Shown here one piece after another: positions 21,036 through 31,600 of a DNA stretch of 64,000 nt. The DNA comes from Paraspadella gotoi (lineage: Eukaryota > Chaetognatha). Made by a program: the position numbers and the translations under genes. The stretch is from the NCBI GenBank assembly GCA_051294375.1, contig CM119265.1, forward strand, positions 6,829,489 through 6,893,488, written 5' to 3'. Every line of letters begins with the position of its first letter. Within the stretch, counting starts at the first letter, position 1. The notes under the pieces are model-generated. The model saw only the letters and a list, made by a program, of their open reading frames with translations, was not told the DNA's origin and did no database searches.

Positions 21036-22586
21036 ATGGCGACTTCGTCGAACGACCGTATTTCCGTCGCATCTTCTTTCACTGTTGAAGAAGACGAAAA
21101 TCCGGGAAACTTTTCCTCATTGACCTCGACGGAGCCTTATCCGGGACCTGGAGTCATCGAGAGCGCCACCGTATATATGAAAAACTGGGTACGTCAAGGC
21201 TACCTCGATTTCCTTTCCGCCTGCAACGACGACGGCGGCGGCGGCGTCGCAGTCAAGGCATCGTCTCCCGACTCTAAAGCAACTACGGGCGACGCTTCTG
21301 CCGAGTATGATGCTATTCCTCCTACCGAGGAGATATGTACCGTCCTGGGCCGCCGCTACAGCGCGCTCAATCACCGCGCTTCTTTGATGAAAGACTTAGA
21401 GACTCGTCTCTGGTTCACCTACCGTCGCGGGTTCCCACCCATTGGTGGCACCGGCCCCACCACCGACACCGGGTGGGGATGCATGCTCCGTTGCGGCCAG
21501 ATGATGCTGGCTCAGACTCTTATGGATCGACATTTAGGGCGTGATTGGCGTTGGGATCCAAAAGGAGTTAAACGAGGAGGATCCTACGAGGGCATCCTAA
21601 AGTTATTTCAGGACAAAAAAGACGCTCTTTACAGCATTCATCAGATCGCACAAATGGGGCAATCAGAGGGAAAACCCGTCGGCAGCTGGTTCGGCCCTAA
21701 CACCGTGGCGCAGGTCATCAGAAAACTTTCCATCTACGATGACTGGTCCTCGATTTGCGTCTATGTGGCGATGGACAATACTGTCGTCATAGAAGATATT
21801 GAAACTCTCTGCACTCGGTCGATTCCTCATCCCGCAACCGACGACTCCCTTGAAAAGGACGTTGACTCGCCTCCTCCTAGTCTTTCGTCGATTATCCTTG
21901 GCAAGGACCTCGTCACATCTGCTGATTTGCATTCCTTCTTTCCAACTTCCCAACGACAGTGGCATCCTTTGCTTTTGGTTGTCCCGCTGCGCCTAGGACT
22001 GTCTGAAATTAACCCAATGTATCAGGAACCCCTTAAAACTTGCCTATCTATGCGGCAGTCGGTCGGTATGATCGGCGGTACACCCAACCACGCCCATTAC
22101 TTTGTTGGCCACGTTGGTGACTCGCTTTTTTATTTCGACCCTCATACGACTCAGCCCTTCGTGGATTTAGATGAAGTAGCGTTATTTTACGATACCGACG
22201 ATTCGCCCGATATCGTTGCATCCGACACAGTGCTCGACCGCCCCTTTGAGCCGCCTCGGTTGCGTGGCGACGACACTTATCATCGCCCCTTGCCCGAGAG
22301 GATGAGAATGATGGACCTGGATCCTTCCGTTGCCGTCGGATTCTTCTGTAAGGACGAAGCCGATTTTCGACATCTTTGTTCGGCGATTGAAAATGACATT
22401 GCCGGAGCCAGTGCCCGGCCTTTGTTCGAGATAAGTCGTACTCACCCACCACACTGGCCTCCCTTCGAACCCTACCCCTCGGCTTCCCCTAGTTCGATGA
22501 GGGGCGCCGCTGCCTCCATCGCCGAATTTATGCTTGTCGAGTCGGAGAGACATTACGACACTGACGATGAGTTCGAACTCTTGTAA
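21036..22586 (+). CDS. ATG4: ATG4 autophagy cysteine protease
   Basis: Processes the C-terminus of ATG8/LC3 proteins and removes them from lipid during autophagy. Single exon, 516 residues. The catalytic cysteine is Cys149 in TDTGWGCMLRCGQM; Asp368 and His370 lie in YFDPHTTQ; the regulatory loop is MIGGTPNHAHYFVG. FFCKDEADF near the C-terminus is also family-typical. The last ten residues (YDTDDEFELL) form an acidic stretch with F-E-L-L, which fits a C-terminal LC3-interacting motif as in vertebrate ATG4B. The N-terminus has a Gly/Asp-rich insert. ATG4A/B versus C/D cannot be decided; the length and insert lean to C/D while the tail leans to A/B. The start follows an AG (21006-21007) by 28 bases. 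Confidence 0.95.
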   Translation: MATSSNDRISVASSFTVEEDENPGNFSSLTSTEPYPGPGVIESATVYMKNWVRQGYLDFLSACNDDGGGGVAVKASSPDSKATTGDASAEYDAIPPTEEICTVLGRRYSALNHRASLMKDLETRLWFTYRRGFPPIGGTGPTTDTGWGCMLRCGQMMLAQTLMDRHLGRDWRWDPKGVKRGGSYEGILKLFQDKKDALYSIHQIAQMGQSEGKPVGSWFGPNTVAQVIRKLSIYDDWSSICVYVAMDNTVVIEDIETLCTRSIPHPATDDSLEKDVDSPPPSLSSIILGKDLVTSADLHSFFPTSQRQWHPLLLVVPLRLGLSEINPMYQEPLKTCLSMRQSVGMIGGTPNHAHYFVGHVGDSLFYFDPHTTQPFVDLDEVALFYDTDDSPDIVASDTVLDRPFEPPRLRGDDTYHRPLPERMRMMDLDPSVAVGFFCKDEADFRHLCSAIENDIAGASARPLFEISRTHPPHWPPFEPYPSASPSSMRGAAASIAEFMLVESERHYDTDDEFELL

Positions 22587-23097
22587 AGGAAATTTTTGGA
22601 GCTAATTTTCTTTTCTTGACTGTCATTATGTTATACTAACGCTGTAAAGACGGTTTTTTTTATTTTAAATATTATATGTTGAAATGTATAATTCAGAGTG
22701 AAAATCTAAATTTGACTTCTTCATTGTTATTTAAAGCTATAAGCTGAATTAATCCTGTTGCTAAATTCTAATTTTAATGTGGTCTTCATTGTGGGTAAAT
22801 TATGATAAAATTTGTAGTGGAAATGATGTTCGAAGCTCAAAAGAAAATACGAAAATTCAGATCTTTTCGGATGCAAAAATTGATGTAGATTACTTCTCTC
22901 CGCATAAATGGAAGTTTTTCATTTCGATTTGTTAATTACGTGGGACAACACAACGATTCCTCATAATTCCCCTTTGAAATTCCGGCCGGTTCTAAGTCAT
23001 AAGTGCGTATCGAATTATTTATCTACGTTTTGATAAATTTTAGCTTTTAGGTGCCTATTGATTAAGTGCCGTTCCATATCGGTTTCAAATATTGACA
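22587..23097. other. ATG4-BRIX1 gap
   Basis: AT-rich 511-base spacer without a recognisable gene, RNA or repeat. TTTTAGCTTTTAG (AG 23049-23050) precedes the BRIX1 start by 47 bases. Confidence 0.5.
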
Positions 23098-24188
23098 ATG
23101 GGTAAAAAAAGACTTCGTAAAAACCCGCCGGCCGAGGCCAAAGAAGCAGAGCCGGTGAAGGCGGTTCGCGACTCCGACGAACCCCCGGCAAAAAGACCCA
23201 AATGGGTGAACAAAACGCGAGTCCTCATTTTCTCCTCGCGCGGCGTCACTTTCCGCGCTCGTCACTTGATGACTGACCTAAAGAACATGATGCCCCACTC
23301 CAAAGCTGACTCCAAGATGGATCGCAAGGACAAAATGGCCGTTATCAATGAGATTTGTGAGATGAAAAACTGCAACAAGGTCCTCTATTTTGAGATGAAA
23401 AAGAAACAAGACCTGTACATGTGGCTTTCCAACACGCCCAAGGGACCTTGCGCTAAATTTCTCGTCGAAAATGTTCATACTATGTTGGAGCTAAAGATGA
23501 CGGGAAATTGCCTCAAGTCCTCTCGACCCATTTTATCTTTTGATAAAAGCTTCGACGATCATCCTCATTACGCGTTATTGAAGGAACTCTTGGTACAGAT
23601 CTTTGGAACTCCGCGCAATCATCCTAAGAGTCAACCCTTTATCGATCACGTTCTTTCGTTCCGCGTGGCCGACAATCGTATATGGTTCCGAAACTTTCAG
23701 GTTAGTATTATTAGATCGAAACGAGCGTAAAAAATATTTTGGGTATACTGACTTTTGTCATTAACAATGGCCTATTAAGTCAATTCAGTTATTTATACTG
23801 AAAATACAGGCAGCTTTTTATCTTATTTATTATATAAAAATAAAGATACAAATAAAATCTTAAAATTGTATTTGTTCAAAGGTGATTTAAATTTTTTTAA
23901 ATTTAGATAAATGAAGAAGACGCTTCGTTGGTGGAGATTGGACCTCGATTTGTCCTCAACCCCATAAAAATCTTCATGGGAAGCTTTAGCGGCTCCGTTC
24001 TTTGGTCGAATCCCCATTTCGTGACACCCAACTTCCGACGCCGACTAAAGCGACTCGCCGGTTCCGCAAAATACGTAAACCGCGTCGGGAAAAAGGCTTC
24101 GCTCGAGGAGAGGAAGCCCAACGACGCCTACCGATTAGACGCGACAGACGCTATTTTCGACGCCAAACCAATTGAAGCGGCTAACTGA
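23098..24188 (+). CDS. BRIX1: Ribosome biogenesis protein BRX1 homolog
   Basis: Brix-domain protein needed to assemble the large ribosomal subunit in the nucleolus. Exons 23098-23700 and 23907-24188 give 294 residues; the 206-base intron falls after IWFRNFQ and the next exon resumes with INEEDASLVEIGPRFVLNP. Other family landmarks are RVLIFSSRG, LMTDLKNMMPHSKADSKMD, LWLSNTPKGPCAKFLVEN-type text (here MWLSNTPKGPCAKFLVEN) and RPILSFDKSFD. The start is the ATG giving MGKKRLRK; the frame upstream has no ATG. Human BRIX1 has 353 residues and ends in a long Lys/Arg tail; here the protein stops after DAKPIEAAN, about 50 residues earlier, so the basic tail is missing. Confidence 0.95.
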
Positions 24189-24330
24189 TGACTTATTCTG
24201 TTGTTACTGAGACGTTTAGTTAATTTGTCCCTGACAATTATTACTGTGTCGGAATTTTTTTGCAGTTAAACGTGAAAAAAAAAAATGACCTAGAAAAATC
24301 CATTTGATCTCCTTTCCATTCAATGACGCT

Positions 24331-25584
24331 ATGAAGTCATCAACAAAAATGCGTTTCTCCAGTCCGTCATGCATCGCAGTTGCTGTCTTCGCGTCGTTGA
24401 TCTTTTTATACACATTCAACATATCGCCTCTCTTTTGGCTCCGGACGCTTTTTGAGAACGAACCAACCTTTTACGTAGTCGTCTTCGACGCCGGCTCCAC
24501 CGGGACTCGCGTTCACGTCTTCCACTTCGAGCGCTCGGGAAAACGCATGCGTTTATTAAACGAACTATTTGAGCACCTCGAACCTGGTCTGTCCGCCTAC
24601 GCGGAAGACCCTTCGCTGTGCCGTCCGTCCTTGGAGAAGTTGTTAAACTCTGCCGAATCCGAAATTCCTCCGTCGAAGCGAGCATCGACGCCTCTGGTTC
24701 TCAAGGCGACCGCGGGTCTCCGACTTTTGCCGGGCGATAGAGCTGAGAGGATTCTTCGGTTCGTTCGGACCGTTTTCAACGAGAGAGGATTTCTGTTTCG
24801 AGATAGCGACGTTTCTATTTTGGACGGAGTTGAAGAGGGAAACTATGGATGGGTGACTGTTAATTTTCTCTTGGGTCGACTGATCGACTTCTCAAAACCC
24901 AAAGTCGCCACCATGGATTTGGGTGGGGGCTCAACGCAAGTCACGTTCGCTGTCGATTCGCCAGCCGCGGTCCAATCCGTGCCTCGAAATTTTCTCAAAA
25001 GCATTAGCGTCTTAGGCCAACAAATAAACTTTTACTCTCATTCATATCTTGGCATGGGACTCATGGCCGCCCGGCTGTCCATCCTGCGCAATTATTCCGG
25101 GGATAATAAAAATGTTATGAACTCATTAATCAGTCCGTGCTTGCCATCGCGTCACAGCGACGAATGGACTTATGGCGGGGTGACTTATCGCGTCAAGGGT
25201 AACGAAAAGAGCGGACCCTCCGCGTGTTCCCAAAACGTCAATAGCGTCATCCTCGGCGCTGAACTGAAAAAACTTCCCGCTTACGTGCATCAGAACGTGA
25301 AAGTCTTTGCGTTTTCTTATTATTTCGATCGCCTGCTGGAAGTCGGGACGATCGGGAACGAGGGCGGAATCGTACGCGTCGTCGATGTAGGCAACGCCGC
25401 GCATCGGACTTGCCGCGACTTTCCCGCTGGCAAGAGGCCTTTTCTCTGCATGGATTTAACTTTCATCTATGAACTGTTGACCACAGGCTTTGGATTTGCC
25501 GGCGAAAATACAATCGAACTTAGAAAGAAGATTGAAGGGAAAGAAGTTTCTTGGAGTCTGGGAGCAGCTTTTAGCTTTATTTGA
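24331..25584 (+). CDS. Ectonucleoside triphosphate diphosphohydrolase, ENTPD5/6 type
   Basis: Apyrase-family nucleoside diphosphatase; ENTPD5/6 act on UDP/GDP in ER and Golgi to support glycosylation, or after secretion. Single exon, 417 residues from the first in-frame ATG (a second ATG lies six codons later). A hydrophobic segment near residues 15-40 would be a signal anchor. The apyrase regions are ordered: FDAGSTGTRVHVF (ACR1), LKATAGLRLL (ACR2), ILDGVEEGNYGWVTVN (ACR3), TMDLGGGSTQVTF (ACR4) and WSLGAAFSF (ACR5). SHSYLGMGLMAAR and the short length favour ENTPD5/6 over the two-membrane-span cell-surface types. A TTTTTTGCAG ends at 24265, 65 bases before the start. Confidence 0.9.
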   Translation: MKSSTKMRFSSPSCIAVAVFASLIFLYTFNISPLFWLRTLFENEPTFYVVVFDAGSTGTRVHVFHFERSGKRMRLLNELFEHLEPGLSAYAEDPSLCRPSLEKLLNSAESEIPPSKRASTPLVLKATAGLRLLPGDRAERILRFVRTVFNERGFLFRDSDVSILDGVEEGNYGWVTVNFLLGRLIDFSKPKVATMDLGGGSTQVTFAVDSPAAVQSVPRNFLKSISVLGQQINFYSHSYLGMGLMAARLSILRNYSGDNKNVMNSLISPCLPSRHSDEWTYGGVTYRVKGNEKSGPSACSQNVNSVILGAELKKLPAYVHQNVKVFAFSYYFDRLLEVGTIGNEGGIVRVVDVGNAAHRTCRDFPAGKRPFLCMDLTFIYELLTTGFGFAGENTIELRKKIEGKEVSWSLGAAFSFI

Positions 25585-26216
25585 ATATAAATTTTATTTA
25601 TATATTGGTGCGATTGGTAGTTAATTGGCGAGTCTGGCTAAAGAGGATAGGAATTTTTATAATTTCGTCGGCAAGGAGTTCATTTGCGATCAAATATCTC
25701 GTTAAAATATTTAAGCAAGCGAGCTTCAGGGGATGTCTATGGTTTAAAGTTGTTAAAAAAAATTATTTTATTTAAAATTAATTAAATTTATTATTATTCG
25801 CGGTCTTTCCGATTTTTTGTCTATTATAACGGCATAATTGCCCGATAGGCTCGGAACCGAGAGCATCTTTTCGACTGACTTTGTCTGCAAAACCGTTCCC
25901 GTCATGCTTTTGCAAGATGAAACTGGAATGCGCGATTGAAATGACGTGTCAGCCAAAGTCAGTCAGGCCGAGTGCGTCGGTGGGGGCGGTTTTTGTCATA
26001 TAGCTTCAAGTGCACTTTAAAATGCTCTCTAGTAATAGTCAAAACAATTATTTCGTTTGAAGCATTTTTTATATTTTAGTATTATTGATGAATCTCGTGC
26101 GTTTGCTGTGATTACAAAATAGTCTGACGTTTATTATTACCTCAAATATTTACCTGTTCGCTTTAAACAGAAAACTTTTTTTTTTCTGTCTGGCATTCCC
26201 AATCCCGATCGTTAAC
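25585..26216. other. ENTPD-CRNKL1 gap
   Basis: A 632-base spacer. Bases about 25796-26000 are richer in GC than their surroundings and keep a short - strand frame that has no good ATG, so no gene is called. TTCGCTTTAAACAG ends at 26170, 46 bases before CRNKL1. Confidence 0.45.
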
Positions 26217-28481
26217 ATGGACGAGGAAGAAATGTTCGAACAGAAAGGGGGCGCGCCTCCAGTGGCGCGTCGAATGCCAAAGGTCGCCAAGGTGAAAAAC
26301 AAGGCGCCAGCTCCGATGCAGATCACCGCCGAACAATTGCTTCGAGAGGCCAAGGAGCGCGAGTTGGAGAAGGTTCCCCCGCCGCCAACTCAAAAAATTC
26401 AGGACAAAGCGGAATTGCGCGATTACCAACTACGCAAGAGAAAGGCCTTTGAAGACGAAATACGAAAGAATCGCAGCGTCATGTCTAACTGGATCAAGTA
26501 CGCCGTGTGGGAGGAAAGTCAACAGGAAATACAGAGAATGCGATCGGTCTTCGAGCGCGCCCTCGACGTCGACCACCGAAACGTCACGGTTTGGCTCAAA
26601 TACGCCGAGATGGAGATGAAAAATAAACAGGTCAACCACGCCCGAAACATTTGGGACCGCGCCGTCACCATCCTACCGCGCGCCAACCAATTTTGGTATA
26701 AATACACATACATGGAGGAAATGCTTGGCAATGTGGCCGGCGCGAGGAACACTTTTGAGCGTTGGATGGAATGGGAGCCCGAGGAACAAGCCTGGCACTC
26801 CTACATTAATTTCGAACTGCGCTACAAAGAGCTCGACCGTGCTCGGGCCATCTACGAACGGTTCGTCATGGTTCATCCCGCGGTTAAGAATTGGATCAAG
26901 TACGGCCGCTTTGAGGAGAAAAACCATTACATTATTTCCGCCCGAAAGATATACGAACGCGCCGTGGAATTTTACGGCGAGGACCATATGGACGAGGAGC
27001 TGTTCATCGCCTTCGCCAAGTTCGAAGAGAACCAGAAAGAACACGAGCGCGCTCGTGTCATCTACCAGTACGCTCTCAAGCACATTCCCAAGGAACTTTG
27101 CGCCGATCTCTACAAGCAGTACACGATTCACGAGAAAAAGTTCGGCGATCGGGCGGCCATCGAAGACGTCATCGTGTCCAAACGTCGCTTTCAATACGAG
27201 AACGAAATTGAGGCCAATCCTCACAACTACGACGCTTGGTTTGACTATCTAAGACTCATGGAGGCGGAGGCCAACAAAGAGGCCACACAGGAAATTTACG
27301 AGCGGGCCATCGCCAATATTCCGCCGTCCAAAAATAAGCGTCATTGGAGGCGCTATATTTACCTTTGGATCAACTACGCTCTTTGGAGCGAGCTGGAGTG
27401 CGAGGACCCAGAGCGTACCGAACAGGTTTACAGATGGTGCCTAGAGGTCATCCCACACAAGGCATTCACCTTTGCCAAAATCTGGCTTCTTTACGCTCAA
27501 TGGGCCATTCGCCAAAAAAATTTAAACCTGGCGCGAAAAATACTTGGCACTGCGATTGGGAAATGTCCAAAGACGAAGCTCTTTCGGGGTTACATCGATT
27601 TGGAAATTCAACTGCGTGAGTTCGACCGGTGCCGAATTCTCTACGAGAAACTCCTAGAATTTAGTCCGGAAAACTGCTCCTCCTGGATCAAATATGCCGA
27701 GTTGGAGGCCATCCTCGGTGATGTCGAACGCGTTCGCTCAATCTTCGAGCTCGCCATCGATCAGCCTCGTCTCGACATGCCTGAGGTTCTGTGGAAGGCG
27801 TACATCGACTTCGAGATCGAACAAGAGGAATATGACCGTGTCCGCGACCTCTATGAACGCCTACTCGAGCGCACGCACCACGTGAAAGTTTGGATTTCCT
27901 TCGCGCTTTTTGAGCGCGGCCTCGAGACGGAATTCGGGCTCGCCCAGGCACGCCAGATTTTCTCTCGTGGCAACGTAGTGTTGAAAAAGTCGGGCGAGAA
28001 GGAGGAAAGAGTCATGCTTCTCGAGGCGTGGAAGAGTATGGAAGAGGAGGAAGGAGACGAAGTCTACCAGAAGAAGGTGGAGGAACAGATGCCGAGAAAG
28101 GTGAAGAAGCGACGGAAAGCGGTGACGGAGGATGGGACCGACGCCGGATGGGAAGAATACTACGACTATATCTTTCCTGATGATGAAGTTGCTGCGCCTT
28201 CCCTCAAGCTGCTGGCTCTAGCGAAGCAATGGAAGAAAAAGAGGGAGGATGATGACGAGGAGGAAGAGAGCGGCAGCGAAGATGAGAGCGGCAGCGAGCC
28301 GGATGGCGAAGATGGAAAGGAGGAAGGAGAAAATACGAAAAGAAATGTGGAGAAACCGAAGGAAACTTCGATCAAGGAACAAGACGACGACCAAGACGCC
28401 GATACGGACTTGGAAGACAGTTCCAGCGATAGCGATGAAGGCGACGAAGAAGAAAAACCTGAAGATAAAGAAGATCGTTGA
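26217..28481 (+). CDS. CRNKL1: Crooked neck-like pre-mRNA splicing factor
   Basis: HAT-repeat scaffold of the NineTeen complex in the spliceosome. Single exon, 754 residues. [20 protein letters not shown] and [16 protein letters not shown] are conserved near the N-terminus. At least a dozen HAT units follow, each with the W..Y..(F/L)E and AR.I(Y/F)ERA pattern, for example [37 protein letters not shown] and [37 protein letters not shown] ends the conserved part, then comes a long Glu/Asp/Ser tail. Nothing is missing. BUD31, in the same array, acts in the same machine. Confidence 0.97.
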   Translation: MDEEEMFEQKGGAPPVARRMPKVAKVKNKAPAPMQITAEQLLREAKERELEKVPPPPTQKIQDKAELRDYQLRKRKAFEDEIRKNRSVMSNWIKYAVWEESQQEIQRMRSVFERALDVDHRNVTVWLKYAEMEMKNKQVNHARNIWDRAVTILPRANQFWYKYTYMEEMLGNVAGARNTFERWMEWEPEEQAWHSYINFELRYKELDRARAIYERFVMVHPAVKNWIKYGRFEEKNHYIISARKIYERAVEFYGEDHMDEELFIAFAKFEENQKEHERARVIYQYALKHIPKELCADLYKQYTIHEKKFGDRAAIEDVIVSKRRFQYENEIEANPHNYDAWFDYLRLMEAEANKEATQEIYERAIANIPPSKNKRHWRRYIYLWINYALWSELECEDPERTEQVYRWCLEVIPHKAFTFAKIWLLYAQWAIRQKNLNLARKILGTAIGKCPKTKLFRGYIDLEIQLREFDRCRILYEKLLEFSPENCSSWIKYAELEAILGDVERVRSIFELAIDQPRLDMPEVLWKAYIDFEIEQEEYDRVRDLYERLLERTHHVKVWISFALFERGLETEFGLAQARQIFSRGNVVLKKSGEKEERVMLLEAWKSMEEEEGDEVYQKKVEEQMPRKVKKRRKAVTEDGTDAGWEEYYDYIFPDDEVAAPSLKLLALAKQWKKKREDDDEEEESGSEDESGSEPDGEDGKEEGENTKRNVEKPKETSIKEQDDDQDADTDLEDSSSDSDEGDEEEKPEDKEDR

Positions 28482-28682
28482 ACTTGAACTTTTTATCGTT
28501 TTTTCGTTTATTTCGTATTGACTATTGACCTCTCAATGTTGTTTACATTTTGAATTTTACATTTTTTAGGACACAAGTGCCTCACCTTCATCACCATTAG
28601 ATCGTTAAAACTCACAAATGATGCTGCGTATCAAATCAATATGATAACCTTTTTAGTTTAAGCCAACTTTCCTACAAAAAAA

Positions 28683-31600
28683 ATGCGTTCAGTTGCGACG
28701 TGGGTGGACAAAGTCCACGATCGCGATAAAGCCGAGCAATGCATTTACGATATGGCGTTTAGGTTAGTTGTCAACATTCGCGCGTTAAAAGAGCTTGGTT
28801 TGTTTATTTTTCATGCGTATTTACAGACCAGACGGCCTTCAGCTAATAGTGGCCGCAGGGAACAGGGTTCTCGTTTATGAGACGACAGACGGAACTTTGG
28901 TGCAACCTTTAAAAGGACACAAAGACACGGTCTTTTGCGTATGTTATTCTCGCGATGGCAAGCGATTCGCTTCAGGTATCCATTTGATTGACTCGAAAAC
29001 TAAGTTCGTACATTTCCTTCGAGCCGCCTGTGCGTTGAAAAAAAAACTTTTGTTGGCTTCTAGGGTCTGCCGACAAATCTGTCATCATCTGGACGTCAAA
29101 ACTTGAGGGTATTCTTAAGTACACGCACAACGACGCCATTCAATGTCTGGCCTACAATCCCGTCAACCAGATGCTCGCTTCCTGCGCAGTTTCTGATTTT
29201 GGTCTGTGGTCTCCCGAACAAAAATCCGTGGCTAAACATAAGGTTGGATAATTTTTAATTGATAATTATTTTACCATAGTTGTATTCTGCTTCATCAATG
29301 ATTCTTTTCGTTTTAAGATGAGTGTACGGATCACATGCTGCAGTTGGACGAACGACGGACAATATTTGGCTTTGGGTTTGATGAATGGCAACATCAGCAT
29401 CCGCAGCAAGGGAGGTGAAGAGAAGGTCAAGATAGACCGCCCGTCGGCTGCAGGTACTTAATCTTTTTATTTTTAATGCTCGTTCCTTATCCTTATTCAA
29501 CATTATTCGATGTCCTTTTGTGAGACAGTATAATTTTAATTAAAGTAAATGCCCGGATGTAAAATTAAATATTAAGTTTCTTATTATTTCATGAATTTTG
29601 AAGGAAATCCGGTATGGTCAATCTCTTGGAGTCCAAGCAAGGATGAGGCTTTCGACATTCTTGCCGTATCTGACTGGTCTCAGAAACTTAGCTTTTATCA
29701 ACTGAGTGGAAAACAAATCGGCAAGGACAAGATGCTTGGTTATGATCCTTGTTGCCTCGATTATTTTTCAAAAGGGGAATATCTTATCGTTGGTAAGTTG
29801 CATCCATTTTTTTTTCTTTTAATATTTTATTAATTTTTTGTTCGTATTACTTAGGCGGTGCTAACAAGCAGTGCCACCTTCACACGCGTGAGGGAGTCAA
29901 ACTCGGGGTAATCGGGGACGAGACAAGTTGGGTGTGGGTTTGCCGAGTTCGCCCCGACTCGAATTTCGTGGCTTTGGGTTGTCAAGATGGAACCATCGCT
30001 TACTATCAATTGGCCTTCAGCACAGTTCATGGTCTTTATAAGGAACGTTACGCGTACAGGTAAAGTGATGAGATGAAGAATGATAATAGGTTGAGTTGGT
30101 TTTGTTTAATTTTTTTTTTCAGGGATAACATGACGGATGTCATCATTCAGCACCTAATCACCGATCAAAAAGTCAGAATCAAATGTCGGGATCTGGTAAA
30201 AAAAATCGCCATATATAGACATCGCTTGGCTGTACAACTGCCAGATAAGGTCAGTTAAAACTAATAGCTAATGTTTTTTTAGTGGTTAGCTGTAACTCTC
30301 ATCATCGTTAAATCAGGTCGTCATTTATGAGTTATACAACGACGACGCGGCCGACATGCTTTATCGAATAAAGGAAAAGATGATGAAAAAATTGGAGTGC
30401 AACCTCCTCGTTGTTACAGCGAACCACATCGTCCTTTGCCTTGATCGAAAGTAAGATTATCTCGATGTACTACATGAAGCTTTGCAATGAGGCTTCACTC
30501 TCGAAGGGTTATGACGGTTAATAAGGCGTAGTAAAATTTCTAAATTTAACTTTAATTAAAATTCTAAAAGTGAGGAACGAACAACATTATATTAATGAAC
30601 ATTTATGTAATAAAAAAATTTTTAATAAATTTTACAATTTACGCAGTAGGCCATATTCATACTAGTACTAAATCATTAAATGTTAAAATTTCAAAACAGT
30701 TTTTTCTCAGATTTTTTTGCAGATTTGGATTCGTCATAAAAAGTTGATAAAAAGAAATATAATTCTTTTTTAAAAATTCCTTCATTAAGTGGGTCAAAAA
30801 TTAGAAAAAACTATATTTTAAGCTGAAAATTAACTTTTTATATATTAAATATAGTTTTTTTAATTTTTAACCCACTTAATGAAAGAATTTTTAAAAATGA
30901 TTTATATTTTCTTTTATCAACTTTTGACGAGGAATTCAAATCTGCAATCAAAATTAAGAAAAGCTTATTTTGAAATTTTTCAATTTTATAAGGATAGTAC
31001 TATATATAAATATAGCCTACTGCGAAAATTAAAAAACATAAAATTCATTTTTTTTATAAATTAATGTTCACTGATGGTATGTTGTTCATAATTTAACTTT
31101 CACTACGCCTTAACGGTTAAGTGGATCGCCCATATCCTCTTCCACTTTGCAGGTTGCAAAGCTACTCCTTCACAGGCGTGAAGGAAAAAGAATGGGTCTT
31201 GGAATCTCTAATTCGGTATATTAAAGTTACCGGTGGCCCAGCAGGCCGCGAGGGGCTCCTCGTTGGACTAAAAAGCGGCCAGGTGGCCAAAATCTTCGTT
31301 GACAACCCTTTCCCTATCAACCTGATGAAGATCGGTTCGGCGGTGCGTTGCCTGGACTTGTCCGCTTCTAGAAAAAAGCTCGCTGTGGTTGATGAGCATA
31401 ATACGTGTCTGGTGTACGACATCACCAATAAGGAGCTTCTGTTTCAGGTTTAATATATATTACTTATTAATTTAATAATTACTCTGAGTCAAATAAGTCA
31501 GGGGTGCCTAAGCGTGTAATACATTAAGTAATATATAATTTATATTTCAGGAGCCAAACGCCAACTCAGTGGCGTGGAATACCCAGAACGAAGATATGCT

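Noticed and set aside
25768-26010. Small - strand gene in the ENTPD-CRNKL1 gap
   Set aside because: The frame begins with TTG, has a stop just upstream, no recognisable domain, and would be the only - strand gene. The higher GC remains unexplained.
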